From Bacteroidales bacterium (GTDB taxonomy: Bacteria; Bacteroidota; Bacteroidia; Bacteroidales; VadinHA17): DNA of 64,000 nucleotides. Below, in pieces: positions 1 through 9,771 of the stretch (positions are counted from its first letter, which is position 1; each line of letters opens with the position of its first letter). A program made the translations under genes and the position numbers. The notes under the pieces were generated by a model, which saw only the letters and a program-made list of their open reading frames with translations, did not search any database and was not told the DNA's origin. The stretch lies in the NCBI GenBank assembly GCA_017999895.1, contig JAGNKY010000001.1, positions 1-64,000 on the forward strand, given 5' to 3'.

Positions 1-1237
1 TGGGCTCATCAAGAAAGAGAACTGATGGCTCTCTGATAAGTTCCAATGCAATATTAAGTCTTTTTCTTTCTCCTCCGCTTATGACATTTTTAAGAGGCGA
101 TCCTACTTTAAGATTCCTTTTTTCCCACAAACCAAGAGTTGAAAGAGTTTGTTCCGTAATTTTTTTAATTTCTTCAGAACTTTTACTTCCGAAACATTGG
201 CGTGCGGCAAAAAAAAGATTTTCAAAAACTGTTAGATCATCTATAAGCAGGTCGTACTGAGGAACAAAACCAATCACTCCTTCAATTTCGTGTCGTTTTT
301 TATTAATGTCGAACCCGTTGATTTTTATACTTCCCGATGTCGGTTTAAGTATTCCGCTCATAAGATTTATTAACGTGGTTTTGCCCGTTCCGCTAGCGCC
401 AAGAATGCCTACAAGATTTCCTCCCTGAAGTGAAAAACTTACATTATTTACAGCTGTTACTCCATCGCTGAACTTATAGGTAAGGTTATCAACCTTGATG
501 TTGATTTTATATTTAATCTCTTCTGATAAAAAGATATAATTAATATCGCTGTAAAAAATGGGCTGTGATTGATGGCTTTTTATTGAGCTTCCGTTTGCAA
601 ATGTATAGATTCTTCCTGACAGGGCTGGAAGACCATTTAAATAAAGCTGGCCAGTTGAAAAATATTTGAAAAAATAAAGATTTACACTGGGCACTCTGAG
701 AAAAATTAACAAAGTATCGCCATAGCTCGGTAAAGGTCTTTTAAAGAATTTGTTTTGCCCCTCTCCTGGTTTTATGAAAAGTATTTTGGGATTCACCAAT
801 CCTTCAGGAGAGTTATTCCTTACAAATTGTTCAATTGCAATAACTTCATCACGACTAATTTTAAATACTTCGGTAACTGTAATAATAATATTCATTCTCT
901 GGGGTGTAAACTGACCGGAAGTATTCAAAAGCTCATACAACCAAACTACTACAACTACTTTTTGCTGTTGTTTGAGGCTTTTATTTATTTTTTTGCATAT
1001 TCGGAGTATCTTTATGGAATCGTATACTGTAGGGGTGGAGTATTGTTCTGGCGTCATTTTGCCTACGGGGCCTGCAAAAGTATCGAATAATGCCATGAAT
1101 TTCTCAACCGATTCACTTGTAAGCCTTTTGGAAAGAAAATTATAGACGTATTCTCTTTCATCTGAAAGAGTTCCATAATCCTGCTTTACAATCATAGCAA
1201 ATAATTCCATCAGGGCTTTAAGGATCTCCTCACTCAT
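1..1237 (-). CDS. TerB-like/ABC transporter ATPase fusion, 3' end beyond window
   Basis: The minus strand is open from an ATG at 1237 to the window edge, so at least 412 residues are present and the C-terminus is missing. The first ~150 residues are helical and acidic and resemble TerB-type domains (inference). An ABC ATPase domain follows. Its Walker A is GASGTGKTT near residues 277-285, the Q-loop is FVPQYD, the signature is ISGGE near 385, and the Walker B is VLFLDEP near 405. The ABC domain is of the ABCG/ABC-2 exporter type. In related Bacteroidota proteins a membrane permease domain follows, which would lie left of the window. The substrate is unknown. Confidence 0.8.
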   Translation of the reverse strand, partial: MSEEILKALMELFAMIVKQDYGTLSDEREYVYNFLSKRLTSESVEKFMALFDTFAGPVGKMTPEQYSTPTVYDSIKILRICKKINKSLKQQQKVVVVVWLYELLNTSGQFTPQRMNIIITVTEVFKISRDEVIAIEQFVRNNSPEGLVNPKILFIKPGEGQNKFFKRPLPSYGDTLLIFLRVPSVNLYFFKYFSTGQLYLNGLPALSGRIYTFANGSSIKSHQSQPIFYSDINYIFLSEEIKYKINIKVDNLTYKFSDGVTAVNNVSFSLQGGNLVGILGASGTGKTTLINLMSGILKPTSGSIKINGFDINKKRHEIEGVIGFVPQYDLLIDDLTVFENLFFAARQCFGSKSSEEIKKITEQTLSTLGLWEKRNLKVGSPLKNVISGGERKRLNIALELIREPSVLFLDEP

Positions 1238-1315
1238 TTATTGAGCCGATTTATCTTTTAAAATATTTTTCTCACAGTTACTTGCACTTACACCTAAATT
1301 CCTTTGTAATGTTTT

Positions 1316-2152
1316 TTATCTTGTTGCCACCCATTTAATAGATTCTTTTCCGGTATTTGCGGTTCCTTCAATAGTATTACCTTTAATCGTTCCTTTATAA
1401 AATGTTTTACCAGCATAAAAGGAAATTTCATTGCCACGTATTTTACCACCCGTGATTACTTCTTTCTTGTTTTTTGAAATAATCTCTCCCGATACCATCT
1501 GGAAATTTTGATTGAAGACAATTTCACCATCAGACTGAAGTTTCCATCTTCCCTCTACTTTTGCAGGAACGATCCATAGGTAAGCAGTATTCCATGCGGA
1601 TTCGTCTTCAACTACAGCGGTGTCGTCAGGTATCCACTCTCCCATAGTGAAAGTATTTGAAACAATCCTCGTTCCAGGCTTCATATCAAGCAGTTTTGGT
1701 CTGAGACGAAGATTGATATCAGGAAGAAGGAACATTGTTATAACTGTTGCTTTTGAAAAATCATATTCAAAAAGGTCTCCGTTGACAAATTCAACCTTGT
1801 CTTTAACACCTTCTTTTGCTGCGTTTTTATAAGAAAGCTCTACCATATTGGGATTATATTCGACGCCGATAGCTTTCACACCTCTTTTTGCAGCAGTAAT
1901 CACGGTTCTTCCGTCACCGGAACCAAGATCAACCAGTATATCCCCTGGTTTTACGTTTGCAAGATCCAGCATTTTCTCAACCAGGCTCTGCGGTGTGGGA
2001 ACCCATACGACATCCTTGCCCTCTTGCCCAACTTCCGGCTGAAATTCTTTGTTATTACGTTTATTCTCCTGTGAAATGAGTTGAGTTGAAATTAGAAAGA
2101 GAGAAACCGAGACAACTGATAGCCGTTGTAAATAAGAAATATTTTTTTTCAT
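1316..2152 (-). CDS. Exported class I SAM-dependent methyltransferase-like protein
   Basis: The N-terminus is a signal peptide: basic MKKN, a hydrophobic stretch at residues 10-25, then SQE. A Rossmann methyltransferase core follows. Motif I is DLGSGDGRT near residues 75-83, the acidic motif II is GVEYNP, and GDLFEYD follows. The core resembles DOT1-like and UbiE-like methyltransferases. The last ~80 residues are beta-rich, with many short G-x-I repeats, and are not part of the methyltransferase fold. The substrate is unknown. An exported SAM enzyme is odd because SAM is cytoplasmic. It stands alone and faces away from tldD. Confidence 0.75.
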   Translation of the reverse strand: MKKNISYLQRLSVVSVSLFLISTQLISQENKRNNKEFQPEVGQEGKDVVWVPTPQSLVEKMLDLANVKPGDILVDLGSGDGRTVITAAKRGVKAIGVEYNPNMVELSYKNAAKEGVKDKVEFVNGDLFEYDFSKATVITMFLLPDINLRLRPKLLDMKPGTRIVSNTFTMGEWIPDDTAVVEDESAWNTAYLWIVPAKVEGRWKLQSDGEIVFNQNFQMVSGEIISKNKKEVITGGKIRGNEISFYAGKTFYKGTIKGNTIEGTANTGKESIKWVATR

Positions 2153-2428
2153 AGTTAATTTATTTTTATTTTGTTTATTAATAAAGCATTAATCTAATTT
2201 TCAAATGGAAATAAATTTTATGACATTTAAGAATTTGTAGGTCATATTCTCTATTTGTTTACCTTTATCAAAAAGTCAAAAATAATATAATTTGTTAAGT
2301 AATATTCAACTTAAATTTTAAAATAAAAATTAAAAAATATTAAATTATATTCAGTTTTAAAATCTTAAACATATTTTGTATTAATCAATAATCTTACGAA
2401 ATTTGCATCTCGATTAAAAAATTAAAAA

Positions 2429-3955
2429 ATGAATTTTAAACGCCGTGAGTTCCTTAAACTTGGCGGTATTACTTTAGCAGGTTCTATTATGATTCCACCA
2501 TTTTTAAAATCATGTAAAGGATCGGTACTTTCGGGAAATAGTGAAAGTTACATGAATCATTTTGAAGTGACACTGAATCAGCTTCAGGAAGTTATATCCG
2601 CCGCAATGGGGAAGGGGGCCGATTATGCAGACCTCTTTTTCGAACATACACTTGAAAATTATGCCAGTCTCGAGGACCGGAAAGTAAATCGGGCTTATTC
2701 AAATATCAATTTCGGAGTGGGCATCAGAGTACTTAAAGGAGAACAAACCGGCTATGCTTTTTCAGAGGACCTTAAGCAGGAAGCAATGCTTAATGCTGCA
2801 AAAACCGCTGCCAATATAGCCGACAGTTCAGGCAAGGTTAATCGTGTAAACGTATCGGAATATATAGCTCCAAATTATTATCCGGTTAAAAAAGCATGGG
2901 AGGAAACTTCTGTAAGAGATAAAGTGCCTTATTTACAAAAGATAAATGACCGAATTTTTGAACTCGATAGCCATGTTATTAAAGTGAATGCAACAATAGG
3001 CGATACCACTTCTTACATACTTTTTTACAATTCTGAAGGGAAACTAACATGGGATTACCGGCCACTCGTATTTATGTATGTAACATGTATTATGGAGAAA
3101 GACGGAAGAATCGAAAACTATACTTCTTCCAGGTCGGCTCGCCAAGGTTCGGAATTCCTTACAGAGGACCTTATTGAAAAACTGGCAACAGAAGCAGTAA
3201 ATAAAACTCTGATTCTTTTTGATGCTGTAAAACCCAAGGCAGGTGAAATGGAAGTTGTGATGAGTGCAGGTGAATCGGGTATTCTCCTTCATGAAGCGAT
3301 TGGTCACGCTTTTGAAGCCGACTTTAACAGAAAAAAAACCTCAATCTTTTCGGATAAGATGGGACAAAAGGTGGCCGAATCATTCATCAGTATTTATGAC
3401 GACGGTACTCTTATTGCAAATAGAGGCTCTTTAAATGTTGACGACGAAGGTAACCCCACAGAAAGAACTCCCCTTGTAAAAGACGGCATTCTTACAAGTT
3501 ATTTACACGACAGGATAAGCGCGAATTATTATAATGTGAAGCCAACAGGTAACGGCCGCAGACAGGATTTCAGAAATGTTCCGATACCAAGAATGAGGTG
3601 CACAACAATGGAAAATGGTCCACATACGAAGGAAGAAATTATAGCCAGCGTTAAAAACGGTATTTATGTTGACACTTTCAGCAACGGCCAGGTAAACATC
3701 GGCGCCGGTGATTTTACCTTCTTTGTAAAATCGGGCAATCTTATTGAGAATGGTAAATTAACAAGTCCTATCAAGGATATCAATATCATTGGAAACGGAC
3801 CACAGGCTCTTTCTGATATTGTTATGGCAGCAAACGATTCCAAACTGTCCGATTCTACATGGACATGCGGCAAGGACGGACAAGGCGTTCCTGTTTCTAT
3901 GGGACTGCCAACTGTTAAAATCAGAAAACTCACAGTCGGCGGAATGAATACCTGA
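2429..3955 (+). CDS. tldD: TldD-type metalloprotease subunit with Tat signal
   Basis: TldD/PmbA family protein. With its TldE partner it forms a metalloprotease that cuts unfolded peptides through a narrow pore. The zinc motif HEAIGH lies at residues 288-293 and matches the family HExxxH. Length 508 fits the family plus a leader. The N-terminus has twin arginines (KRREFLKLGG) followed by a hydrophobic stretch ending near a Cys, i.e. a Tat signal that may also be a lipobox. E. coli TldD has no signal. The partner gene starts 18 bp downstream, so the two are co-transcribed. Confidence 0.9.
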   Translation: MNFKRREFLKLGGITLAGSIMIPPFLKSCKGSVLSGNSESYMNHFEVTLNQLQEVISAAMGKGADYADLFFEHTLENYASLEDRKVNRAYSNINFGVGIRVLKGEQTGYAFSEDLKQEAMLNAAKTAANIADSSGKVNRVNVSEYIAPNYYPVKKAWEETSVRDKVPYLQKINDRIFELDSHVIKVNATIGDTTSYILFYNSEGKLTWDYRPLVFMYVTCIMEKDGRIENYTSSRSARQGSEFLTEDLIEKLATEAVNKTLILFDAVKPKAGEMEVVMSAGESGILLHEAIGHAFEADFNRKKTSIFSDKMGQKVAESFISIYDDGTLIANRGSLNVDDEGNPTERTPLVKDGILTSYLHDRISANYYNVKPTGNGRRQDFRNVPIPRMRCTTMENGPHTKEEIIASVKNGIYVDTFSNGQVNIGAGDFTFFVKSGNLIENGKLTSPIKDINIIGNGPQALSDIVMAANDSKLSDSTWTCGKDGQGVPVSMGLPTVKIRKLTVGGMNT

Positions 3956-3973
3956 ATTTTAAAAGTTTTTAAT

Positions 3974-5290
3974 ATGAATACGAAAGAAAAATATACACTT
4001 GCCGAAGAAGTTATTGCCTTTGCCTTAAGAAATGGCGCACAGCAGGTTTCGGTTGCAATAGAAGATAGTAGAGGTAACGACATAGAAATCCGTAACCGGC
4101 AAATAGATCGCCTTACCGAATCTAATAGAAACGGACTCACCTTAAGGCTCTTCGTTGACAAAAGATATTCTGTCCATTCAACAAACAGACTCAAAAAAGA
4201 TGAGCTTTTTAAATTCACAGAAGAAGCTATTGCAGCAACCCGGTTTCTTGCAGAAGATGAATACCGTTCTCTGCCTGAACCCGATCTGTACTATAAAGGT
4301 GGTGGATCAGACCTTTGTATTTTTGACACTTTACTTGAATCGATCGAAGCAAAAGAAAAAATTAATCTTGCTTTCCAGATACATGATGAAGCATGGGGGA
4401 AAGATGAAAGTATAATTTCTGTAAGTTCTTTTTATTCCGATTCAATAAGTAGCGGAGTAATGGTTACGAGCAATGGTTTCAAGGGTGACATCGCTCGTAC
4501 CGATATATCTATTTATGCAACCGTATCAGTAAAAGATGAACAAAGCCGACCTTCTGACTACTGGTTCGAAAGCGGACTCTTTTTCGATAAACTCGAAAAA
4601 ACAGGCATAGGACAAAAAGCACTTGAAAGAACTCTCAGAAAAAGAGGAGCAAGAAAAATAAAATCCGGAAAGTATCCCATGATACTCGAAAACAGAATTG
4701 CAACAAGTCTGCTTAGCCCCATATTCACTGCCCTTAACGGCTACAACATTTATCAGAAACAATCTTTTCTCGCAGGTAAAGCCGGCAAACAGGTTACTTC
4801 AGATATATTTATGATTGATGACGATCCTACACTTAAATCGGAACCAGGTTCCAGACTTTTCGATGAGGAAGGACTTGCTGCTGTCAAAAGACCGGTTATC
4901 GAGAATGGAATATTGCGAAATTATTATATTGACACATATTATGGCAGGAAACTTGGGATGAAGCCTACATCAGGCAGTACGTCAAATATAATTTTTAAAG
5001 GAGGAGATAAAAACCTTACAGCACTGATATCCTCCCTTAAAAAGGGAATACTTGTAACAGGTTTCAACGGCGGAAATTGTAATGGCTCGACAGGCGACTT
5101 TTCCTATGGGATAGAAGGCTTTTATGTAGAAGGAGGCAAGATAATCCATCCTATTAATGAAATGAATATTACAGGTAATATGAATGACCTGTGGTTTAGA
5201 CTTACTGAAATGGGTAACGATTTCATGAAAGGAACTTCCGTAAAAGTGCCATCTTTGCTGATAGATGATGTTGACTTCAGCGGAATGTGA
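3974..5290 (+). CDS. TldE/PmbA-type partner subunit
   Basis: TldD/PmbA superfamily protein of 438 residues without the HExxxH zinc motif, as expected for the TldE/PmbA subunit. The family C-terminal pattern is present: FNGGNCNGSTGDFSYG near residues 360-375, followed by MNITGN. It has no signal peptide, unlike the TldD-like protein encoded 18 bp upstream. In known systems TldD and TldE form a heterodimer. Here the complex may form in the cytoplasm and be exported by the Tat signal of TldD (inference). Confidence 0.88.
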   Translation: MNTKEKYTLAEEVIAFALRNGAQQVSVAIEDSRGNDIEIRNRQIDRLTESNRNGLTLRLFVDKRYSVHSTNRLKKDELFKFTEEAIAATRFLAEDEYRSLPEPDLYYKGGGSDLCIFDTLLESIEAKEKINLAFQIHDEAWGKDESIISVSSFYSDSISSGVMVTSNGFKGDIARTDISIYATVSVKDEQSRPSDYWFESGLFFDKLEKTGIGQKALERTLRKRGARKIKSGKYPMILENRIATSLLSPIFTALNGYNIYQKQSFLAGKAGKQVTSDIFMIDDDPTLKSEPGSRLFDEEGLAAVKRPVIENGILRNYYIDTYYGRKLGMKPTSGSTSNIIFKGGDKNLTALISSLKKGILVTGFNGGNCNGSTGDFSYGIEGFYVEGGKIIHPINEMNITGNMNDLWFRLTEMGNDFMKGTSVKVPSLLIDDVDFSGM

Positions 5291-5348
5291 TAAAGGCAAG
5301 TTGCAAACCCTACCTCTGGTTTTATTTTAATATTTATATCAAGATAAT

Positions 5349-6821
5349 ATGAAACATGAAATTTTTTTATTGTCTCTTTTATTACTTCTTTTTTCCTGTA
5401 CAGGGAAAGAAGTCACTTCAGAAAAAACAACTTCTAAAGTGACATCTTTCAACCCTGAAAAAAGAATAGTCAATGTTTACACTACGGCTAAGGATACAAA
5501 CCTCAGGTTGACGATGACAGACACTTTGAGCTTTAAGAAGCTTGAAACTACTTCTGAAAGACAGATATACGTCTTTCTGGATCCTTCAAAAACCGATCAG
5601 ACACTTATCGGTATAGGGGGTGCACTTACTGACGCCGCAGCAGAAACATTTGCTAAACTGCCACCCGATAAACAGGAAGAGGTTTTACAGGCATATTATA
5701 GTGTTGATAAAGGTATAGGATATACACTTGCAAGAACGAATATCAATAGTTGCGATTTTTCAAGCTCCAGTTATACGTATATAGAAGAGGGTGATAAGGA
5801 GCTTAAGACATTCGATATAAAACCTGACAGGCAGTTTAAGATTCCACTCATAAAAAAAGCAATGAACACTGCAGGCGGGCATCTAACTCTTTTTGCAAGT
5901 CCGTGGAGCCCTCCGGCTTTTATGAAAGACAATAACAATATGCTTCATGGCGGCAAGCTGAAACCAGAATATTACGGATCATGGGCTCTTTATTTCACGA
6001 GATTCATTAAAAGTTATGCAAACGAAGGCATACCTGTGTGGGGCATAACCATCCAGAACGAACCAATGGCAACACAGACGTGGGAATCGTGTATTTATTT
6101 TGCAGAGGATGAGAGAGATTTTTTGAAAAACTATCTTGGCCCGACTATGAAAAATGAAGGACTTAAAGATGTCAAAATAATGGTATGGGATCACAACCGT
6201 GACCTTATTATTCAAAGGGCTCAAACAATATTCAATGATCCTGAAGCGGCAAAATATGCATGGGGAACGGCATTCCACTGGTATGAGGACTGGTCGGGAG
6301 GGGAACAAATGTATCAGAATGTTGAATACGTTCACCGTTTCTGGCCCGATAAGCACTTATTATTCACCGAGGGAACTCCGGCAAGTTTTAACCCTGAAAG
6401 ATATAATTCATGGAGCCTCGGCGAAGAGTATGGAAAATCAATGATTCACGATTTCAATTCAGGGACAGAAGGATGGACTGACTGGAATATACTGCTCGAT
6501 GAGCAGGGCGGGCCGAATCACGTGGGTAATTATTGCTTTGCGCCGGTTCATGCCGACACAAGGACAGGAGACCTTATATATACTAATTCATACTATTATA
6601 TCGGCCATTTTTCGAAGTTCATAAGACCCGGAGCAATAAGAATTCTTTCCGCATCGAGCCGGAGTATGCTTCTGACAACCGCATTTATGAACAGTGACGG
6701 CAAAATTGCCGTTATCGTAATGAATCCGACCGAAAGGAAAGCAATTTATAACATGTGTGTTGGCTCTTATTATACTGAACTGGAAACCCTGCCCCATTCA
6801 ATTCAGACGCTGGTTTTCTGA
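5349..6821 (+). CDS. Glycoside hydrolase family 30 lipoprotein
   Basis: The N-terminus is a lipoprotein signal, with the lipobox Cys in LFSCTG at about residue 17. The GH30 fold is clear from GIGGALTDAAAETF near residue 87, the acid/base Glu in QNEPMATQTWES (E238) and the nucleophile Glu in FTEGTP (E341). Characterised relatives are glucosylceramidases and endo-beta-1,6-glucanases. Substrate cannot be chosen from sequence. The protein probably sits in the outer membrane or periplasm and acts on beta-linked glucans or glycolipids. It is single-gene, 58 bp after tldE. Confidence 0.88.
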   Translation: MKHEIFLLSLLLLLFSCTGKEVTSEKTTSKVTSFNPEKRIVNVYTTAKDTNLRLTMTDTLSFKKLETTSERQIYVFLDPSKTDQTLIGIGGALTDAAAETFAKLPPDKQEEVLQAYYSVDKGIGYTLARTNINSCDFSSSSYTYIEEGDKELKTFDIKPDRQFKIPLIKKAMNTAGGHLTLFASPWSPPAFMKDNNNMLHGGKLKPEYYGSWALYFTRFIKSYANEGIPVWGITIQNEPMATQTWESCIYFAEDERDFLKNYLGPTMKNEGLKDVKIMVWDHNRDLIIQRAQTIFNDPEAAKYAWGTAFHWYEDWSGGEQMYQNVEYVHRFWPDKHLLFTEGTPASFNPERYNSWSLGEEYGKSMIHDFNSGTEGWTDWNILLDEQGGPNHVGNYCFAPVHADTRTGDLIYTNSYYYIGHFSKFIRPGAIRILSASSRSMLLTTAFMNSDGKIAVIVMNPTERKAIYNMCVGSYYTELETLPHSIQTLVF

Positions 6822-6851
6822 TACAAAGCGAGTCTGCCTCAGGAAAAGATA

Positions 6852-7718
6852 TTAATAAGTAACGTACGACGACCCGCATTCAACAAAATGTACGGGTATG
6901 TCTTTTATAAAACCTCTTAACCATTCTGCGGCATACTCCATTCCTCCCTCCTCCGAAGGAATATGCCCAAGGAAAATAATTGCTTTGTTCTTGCCCTGAA
7001 GCACTGCATCACGAACGTATTCGTAGGTCTCCCATTGAGAAACTTCGCCTGCAATTACAACGTCGGTTTCAGGATCCCTTAGCATGGCAAAATGTACTGC
7101 GCTGCCCGGCGCACCTGCCGAGAAGGTAATATTCGATACTTTCATGGCCGGATTACCAATAACCTGCAAAGCATTTTGAGGGAATACCTTTTTTAAATGC
7201 TTAACTAGTCCATCGAGGGTTGTTTCAGGTATAATAAACTTATTGTCGGTTCCGCTTACAAGGTATTTATCTAATTGAAGTTTTCTGGCCATACCAAAGT
7301 CGATGCCGTCGGGTTTCATACTGTGAATGTAGTCGTGGAATCTCCAGATAACAAGCTTATGGCAATCAATACATCTTTTCTTTTCGAGGAAAACAGAATC
7401 ATCTTTAAACTGCGCTGTTTCATCACGATGATTATAAAAAACCGGTTCATGAGTGATAATCAAATTGCAACCCAATTCCACAGCTTTTTTAAGTACATTC
7501 ATTGTGGCAAACATACAGGTAACTATTCCGGTTACCTCAGTTTGAGAATCGCCTGCTTTAAAAACATCAACAGTATTTGGGATAGGTTTACTGCCGGTTT
7601 GCTTAATTATAGTCTCAACAATCGAAGCTGCAGTAGCTTTGTCTGATTTCTGCCCTGAGGCAATCGGGATAGCCTGCAGAAAAGCAATAGAGAAAAAAAT
7701 AACTATTCTGAGTTTCAT
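6852..7718 (-). CDS. Exported NIF3-like dinuclear metal protein
   Basis: NIF3/DUF34 family. The metal-site signature is IITHEPVFYNHRDE near residues 87-100, and a second half (GEVSQWETYEYV, then LGHIPSEEGG) supplies the other ligands. An ATG at 7718 is preferred over the upstream TTG at 7724 because it places a signal peptide directly at the N-terminus (KLRIVIFFSIAFLQAIPIAS). Ordinary NIF3 proteins are cytoplasmic and about 250-370 residues long. The role is unknown, and neither neighbour points to one. Confidence 0.8.
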   Translation of the reverse strand: MKLRIVIFFSIAFLQAIPIASGQKSDKATAASIVETIIKQTGSKPIPNTVDVFKAGDSQTEVTGIVTCMFATMNVLKKAVELGCNLIITHEPVFYNHRDETAQFKDDSVFLEKKRCIDCHKLVIWRFHDYIHSMKPDGIDFGMARKLQLDKYLVSGTDNKFIIPETTLDGLVKHLKKVFPQNALQVIGNPAMKVSNITFSAGAPGSAVHFAMLRDPETDVVIAGEVSQWETYEYVRDAVLQGKNKAIIFLGHIPSEEGGMEYAAEWLRGFIKDIPVHFVECGSSYVTY

Positions 7719-7896
7719 GTTCAAAAAATTTAATTAGCCTTCTAATTGATAAAAACTGTACTTTCAAATTTATGAAAACAATTCATACAAAAAGCAAAGT
7801 GTGTATAAACCTGCCTGCGCTGAAATATAACTCATAAGGATGTTCATGGCCAAATGGCGAAAAATAAGGGAGAAAGTTATAGTTTGTCGGTGCTCT

Positions 7897-9762
7897 TTAT
7901 TCCTTTATAGCACCAGGTCCGCCGACAACAGGTATTTTTATTGATGTACCATCGAGGTCAACGGTAAGCTTTGTTCCCGGGTCAGGCCATAAGGTAAACT
8001 CCCTGTCGGTTGAGAATATCATAAGCCCTATTTGTTTTCCGGCAGGGATAATCTGGTCGTCAGGTTCAAGTTCGAAGGTCATCTCGTAAAACCGGCCCGG
8101 AACAAGCGATTTGCTTTCGGTCAACGATTTATAATTCTGGAGGTCTGCCCAGCCCCGTGTGATGATATTATCGGTTAATTTCGCACTTCTCGAATTATTC
8201 CACGGCAGAATAATCAGCCAAACCGACAGGTTTACTGCAGGTTTACTGCTTGCCGCTCTGATTTTTATTTCAGACACGCCCGAGATATGTAAAGGTTCTT
8301 TAATCGGTCTTGTAGCATAAAGTAGCCTGTTGTCGGCCCATTCTGCCTGGGCAAGTGTGCTGCCGCTAAAAGAAAAATTGTCAGTAAGCGTTTCACTGCC
8401 CTGTCCTGAATGTTTTTCAGTCACAAGTCCTCCTGATTTTACACCTCCTGAAGTAAGGAAAAACTCCACGAGTTTTGCATCGGGATTGGGATAATCTGGA
8501 TAGGGTGTTGGTTTGAGCCTGTCGTCATTCTCCCGTACAATCCAGGCCCGCGGTTCGTTCTCCACTCCATTCGGAACGCCCCATAGATACCTCGTAAACC
8601 ATTTATTCATCATCTGAAACGGCGGCTCACCACCATGGCCTCCCTGATGATAATAAATCTGAAGCGGGACTCCTGTTTGTTTAAGCACTTTGATAAACCT
8701 ATAGCTATGTTCAGGAACGACATTCCAGTCGTTAAATGCATGCGACATAAGTACTGCGGCTTTAAATGAATTCATATAATTCATAAGGTCGCGTTCTGCC
8801 CAGAAGTTGTTATAATCGCCTGTTACCCGGTCTATTCCACGTCCTATTATGCCGTCTCTGTAAACAGAGTCGCACCATTCGCATCGTTCAGGATTAGAAT
8901 GTATAAATTCATAGAGGACATCAGCATCTTCGCCAAGATAACCACCGGGACTTCTTACAAGGCCATTTGAGCGGTAGTAATGATAATACGATGTGTTTGG
9001 AGCAACAGGTATTATTGCTTCGAGTCCTTCCACTCCTGTTGTTGCAGCCGCAAAAGCGAGTGTGCCGTTATATGATGTGCCTGTCATACCAACTTTACCG
9101 GTAGTCCAGTAGGCCTTTACTTCCTCATCGCCGTCGGGTGTTGTATAGCCTTTTGCCCTGCCATTAAGCCAGTCAATGACGGCTTTAGGTGCCAGAGCCT
9201 CTATTCTTGTACCCACTGTCGGGCATCCCTGCGACAGGCCTGTACCCGGTGCTGAGGAATGTACCACAATAAAACCATAAGGCACCCAGGTAGCTGTGAG
9301 TGACGTTGAAATAACCGGCCGCTTTATCTTTCTTTCTACCAGAGGCATGTGATTTCGGGGAGGAGGAACAGTGTTCAACTCATGCCTAACATTCCAGAAA
9401 TATTGTTTCTCGGTGCTGCCTGTTCCGGCATAGTACGGGCTCGACTCATAAATAACCGGCAATTTGATACTGTCGGTTTCAGTTTGTTTTGGACGGGTAA
9501 CATCAACATGCATCCTGTCATGCCGACCATCTCCGTCGGTATCGAATTCAGTCTCAACCCACAGGTCATGCTGTATCCACTCTTTAGGATTTTCAAATTC
9601 GGGAATTTTCTGTGCTTCGCCGTTAACTATAACAGGCACAACGATTTTTGAGCTATGCGATTGAACACGAGGCCCAGAGTCTTGTGCAGGTGACAGAACA
9701 TCGGCCTGACACAGGAATAATACGAGAACAATATTGATAACTGATAATACAGATTTCTTCAT
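7897..9762 (-). CDS. S15-type Xaa-Pro dipeptidyl-peptidase / CocE-NonD hydrolase
   Basis: Alpha/beta hydrolase of the PepX_C/CocE class. The nucleophile elbow is GTSYNG with Ser at about residue 230, the acid lies in SHAFNDWNV, and the His in YHQGGHGG. A jelly-roll C-terminal domain (from SEIKIRAAS onward) is typical of the family. The ATG at 9762 gives MKKSVLSV and a signal peptide; the TTG at 9771 is rejected. It starts 9 bp after the GH2 stop on the same strand, so the two form an operon. Likely periplasmic or surface peptidase or acyl-ester hydrolase. Confidence 0.85.
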   Translation of the reverse strand: MKKSVLSVINIVLVLFLCQADVLSPAQDSGPRVQSHSSKIVVPVIVNGEAQKIPEFENPKEWIQHDLWVETEFDTDGDGRHDRMHVDVTRPKQTETDSIKLPVIYESSPYYAGTGSTEKQYFWNVRHELNTVPPPRNHMPLVERKIKRPVISTSLTATWVPYGFIVVHSSAPGTGLSQGCPTVGTRIEALAPKAVIDWLNGRAKGYTTPDGDEEVKAYWTTGKVGMTGTSYNGTLAFAAATTGVEGLEAIIPVAPNTSYYHYYRSNGLVRSPGGYLGEDADVLYEFIHSNPERCEWCDSVYRDGIIGRGIDRVTGDYNNFWAERDLMNYMNSFKAAVLMSHAFNDWNVVPEHSYRFIKVLKQTGVPLQIYYHQGGHGGEPPFQMMNKWFTRYLWGVPNGVENEPRAWIVRENDDRLKPTPYPDYPNPDAKLVEFFLTSGGVKSGGLVTEKHSGQGSETLTDNFSFSGSTLAQAEWADNRLLYATRPIKEPLHISGVSEIKIRAASSKPAVNLSVWLIILPWNNSRSAKLTDNIITRGWADLQNYKSLTESKSLVPGRFYEMTFELEPDDQIIPAGKQIGLMIFSTDREFTLWPDPGTKLTVDLDGTSIKIPVVGGPGAIKE

Positions 9763-9771
9763 ATCAGGCAA

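Noticed and set aside
755..1090. Plus-strand 111-residue frame
   Set aside because: It lies wholly inside the ABC ATPase gene on the minus strand, whose Walker and signature motifs prove that strand is the coding one.
3664..4218. Minus-strand 184-residue frame
   Set aside because: Spans the end of tldD and the start of tldE, both firmly identified, and has no protein-like pattern.
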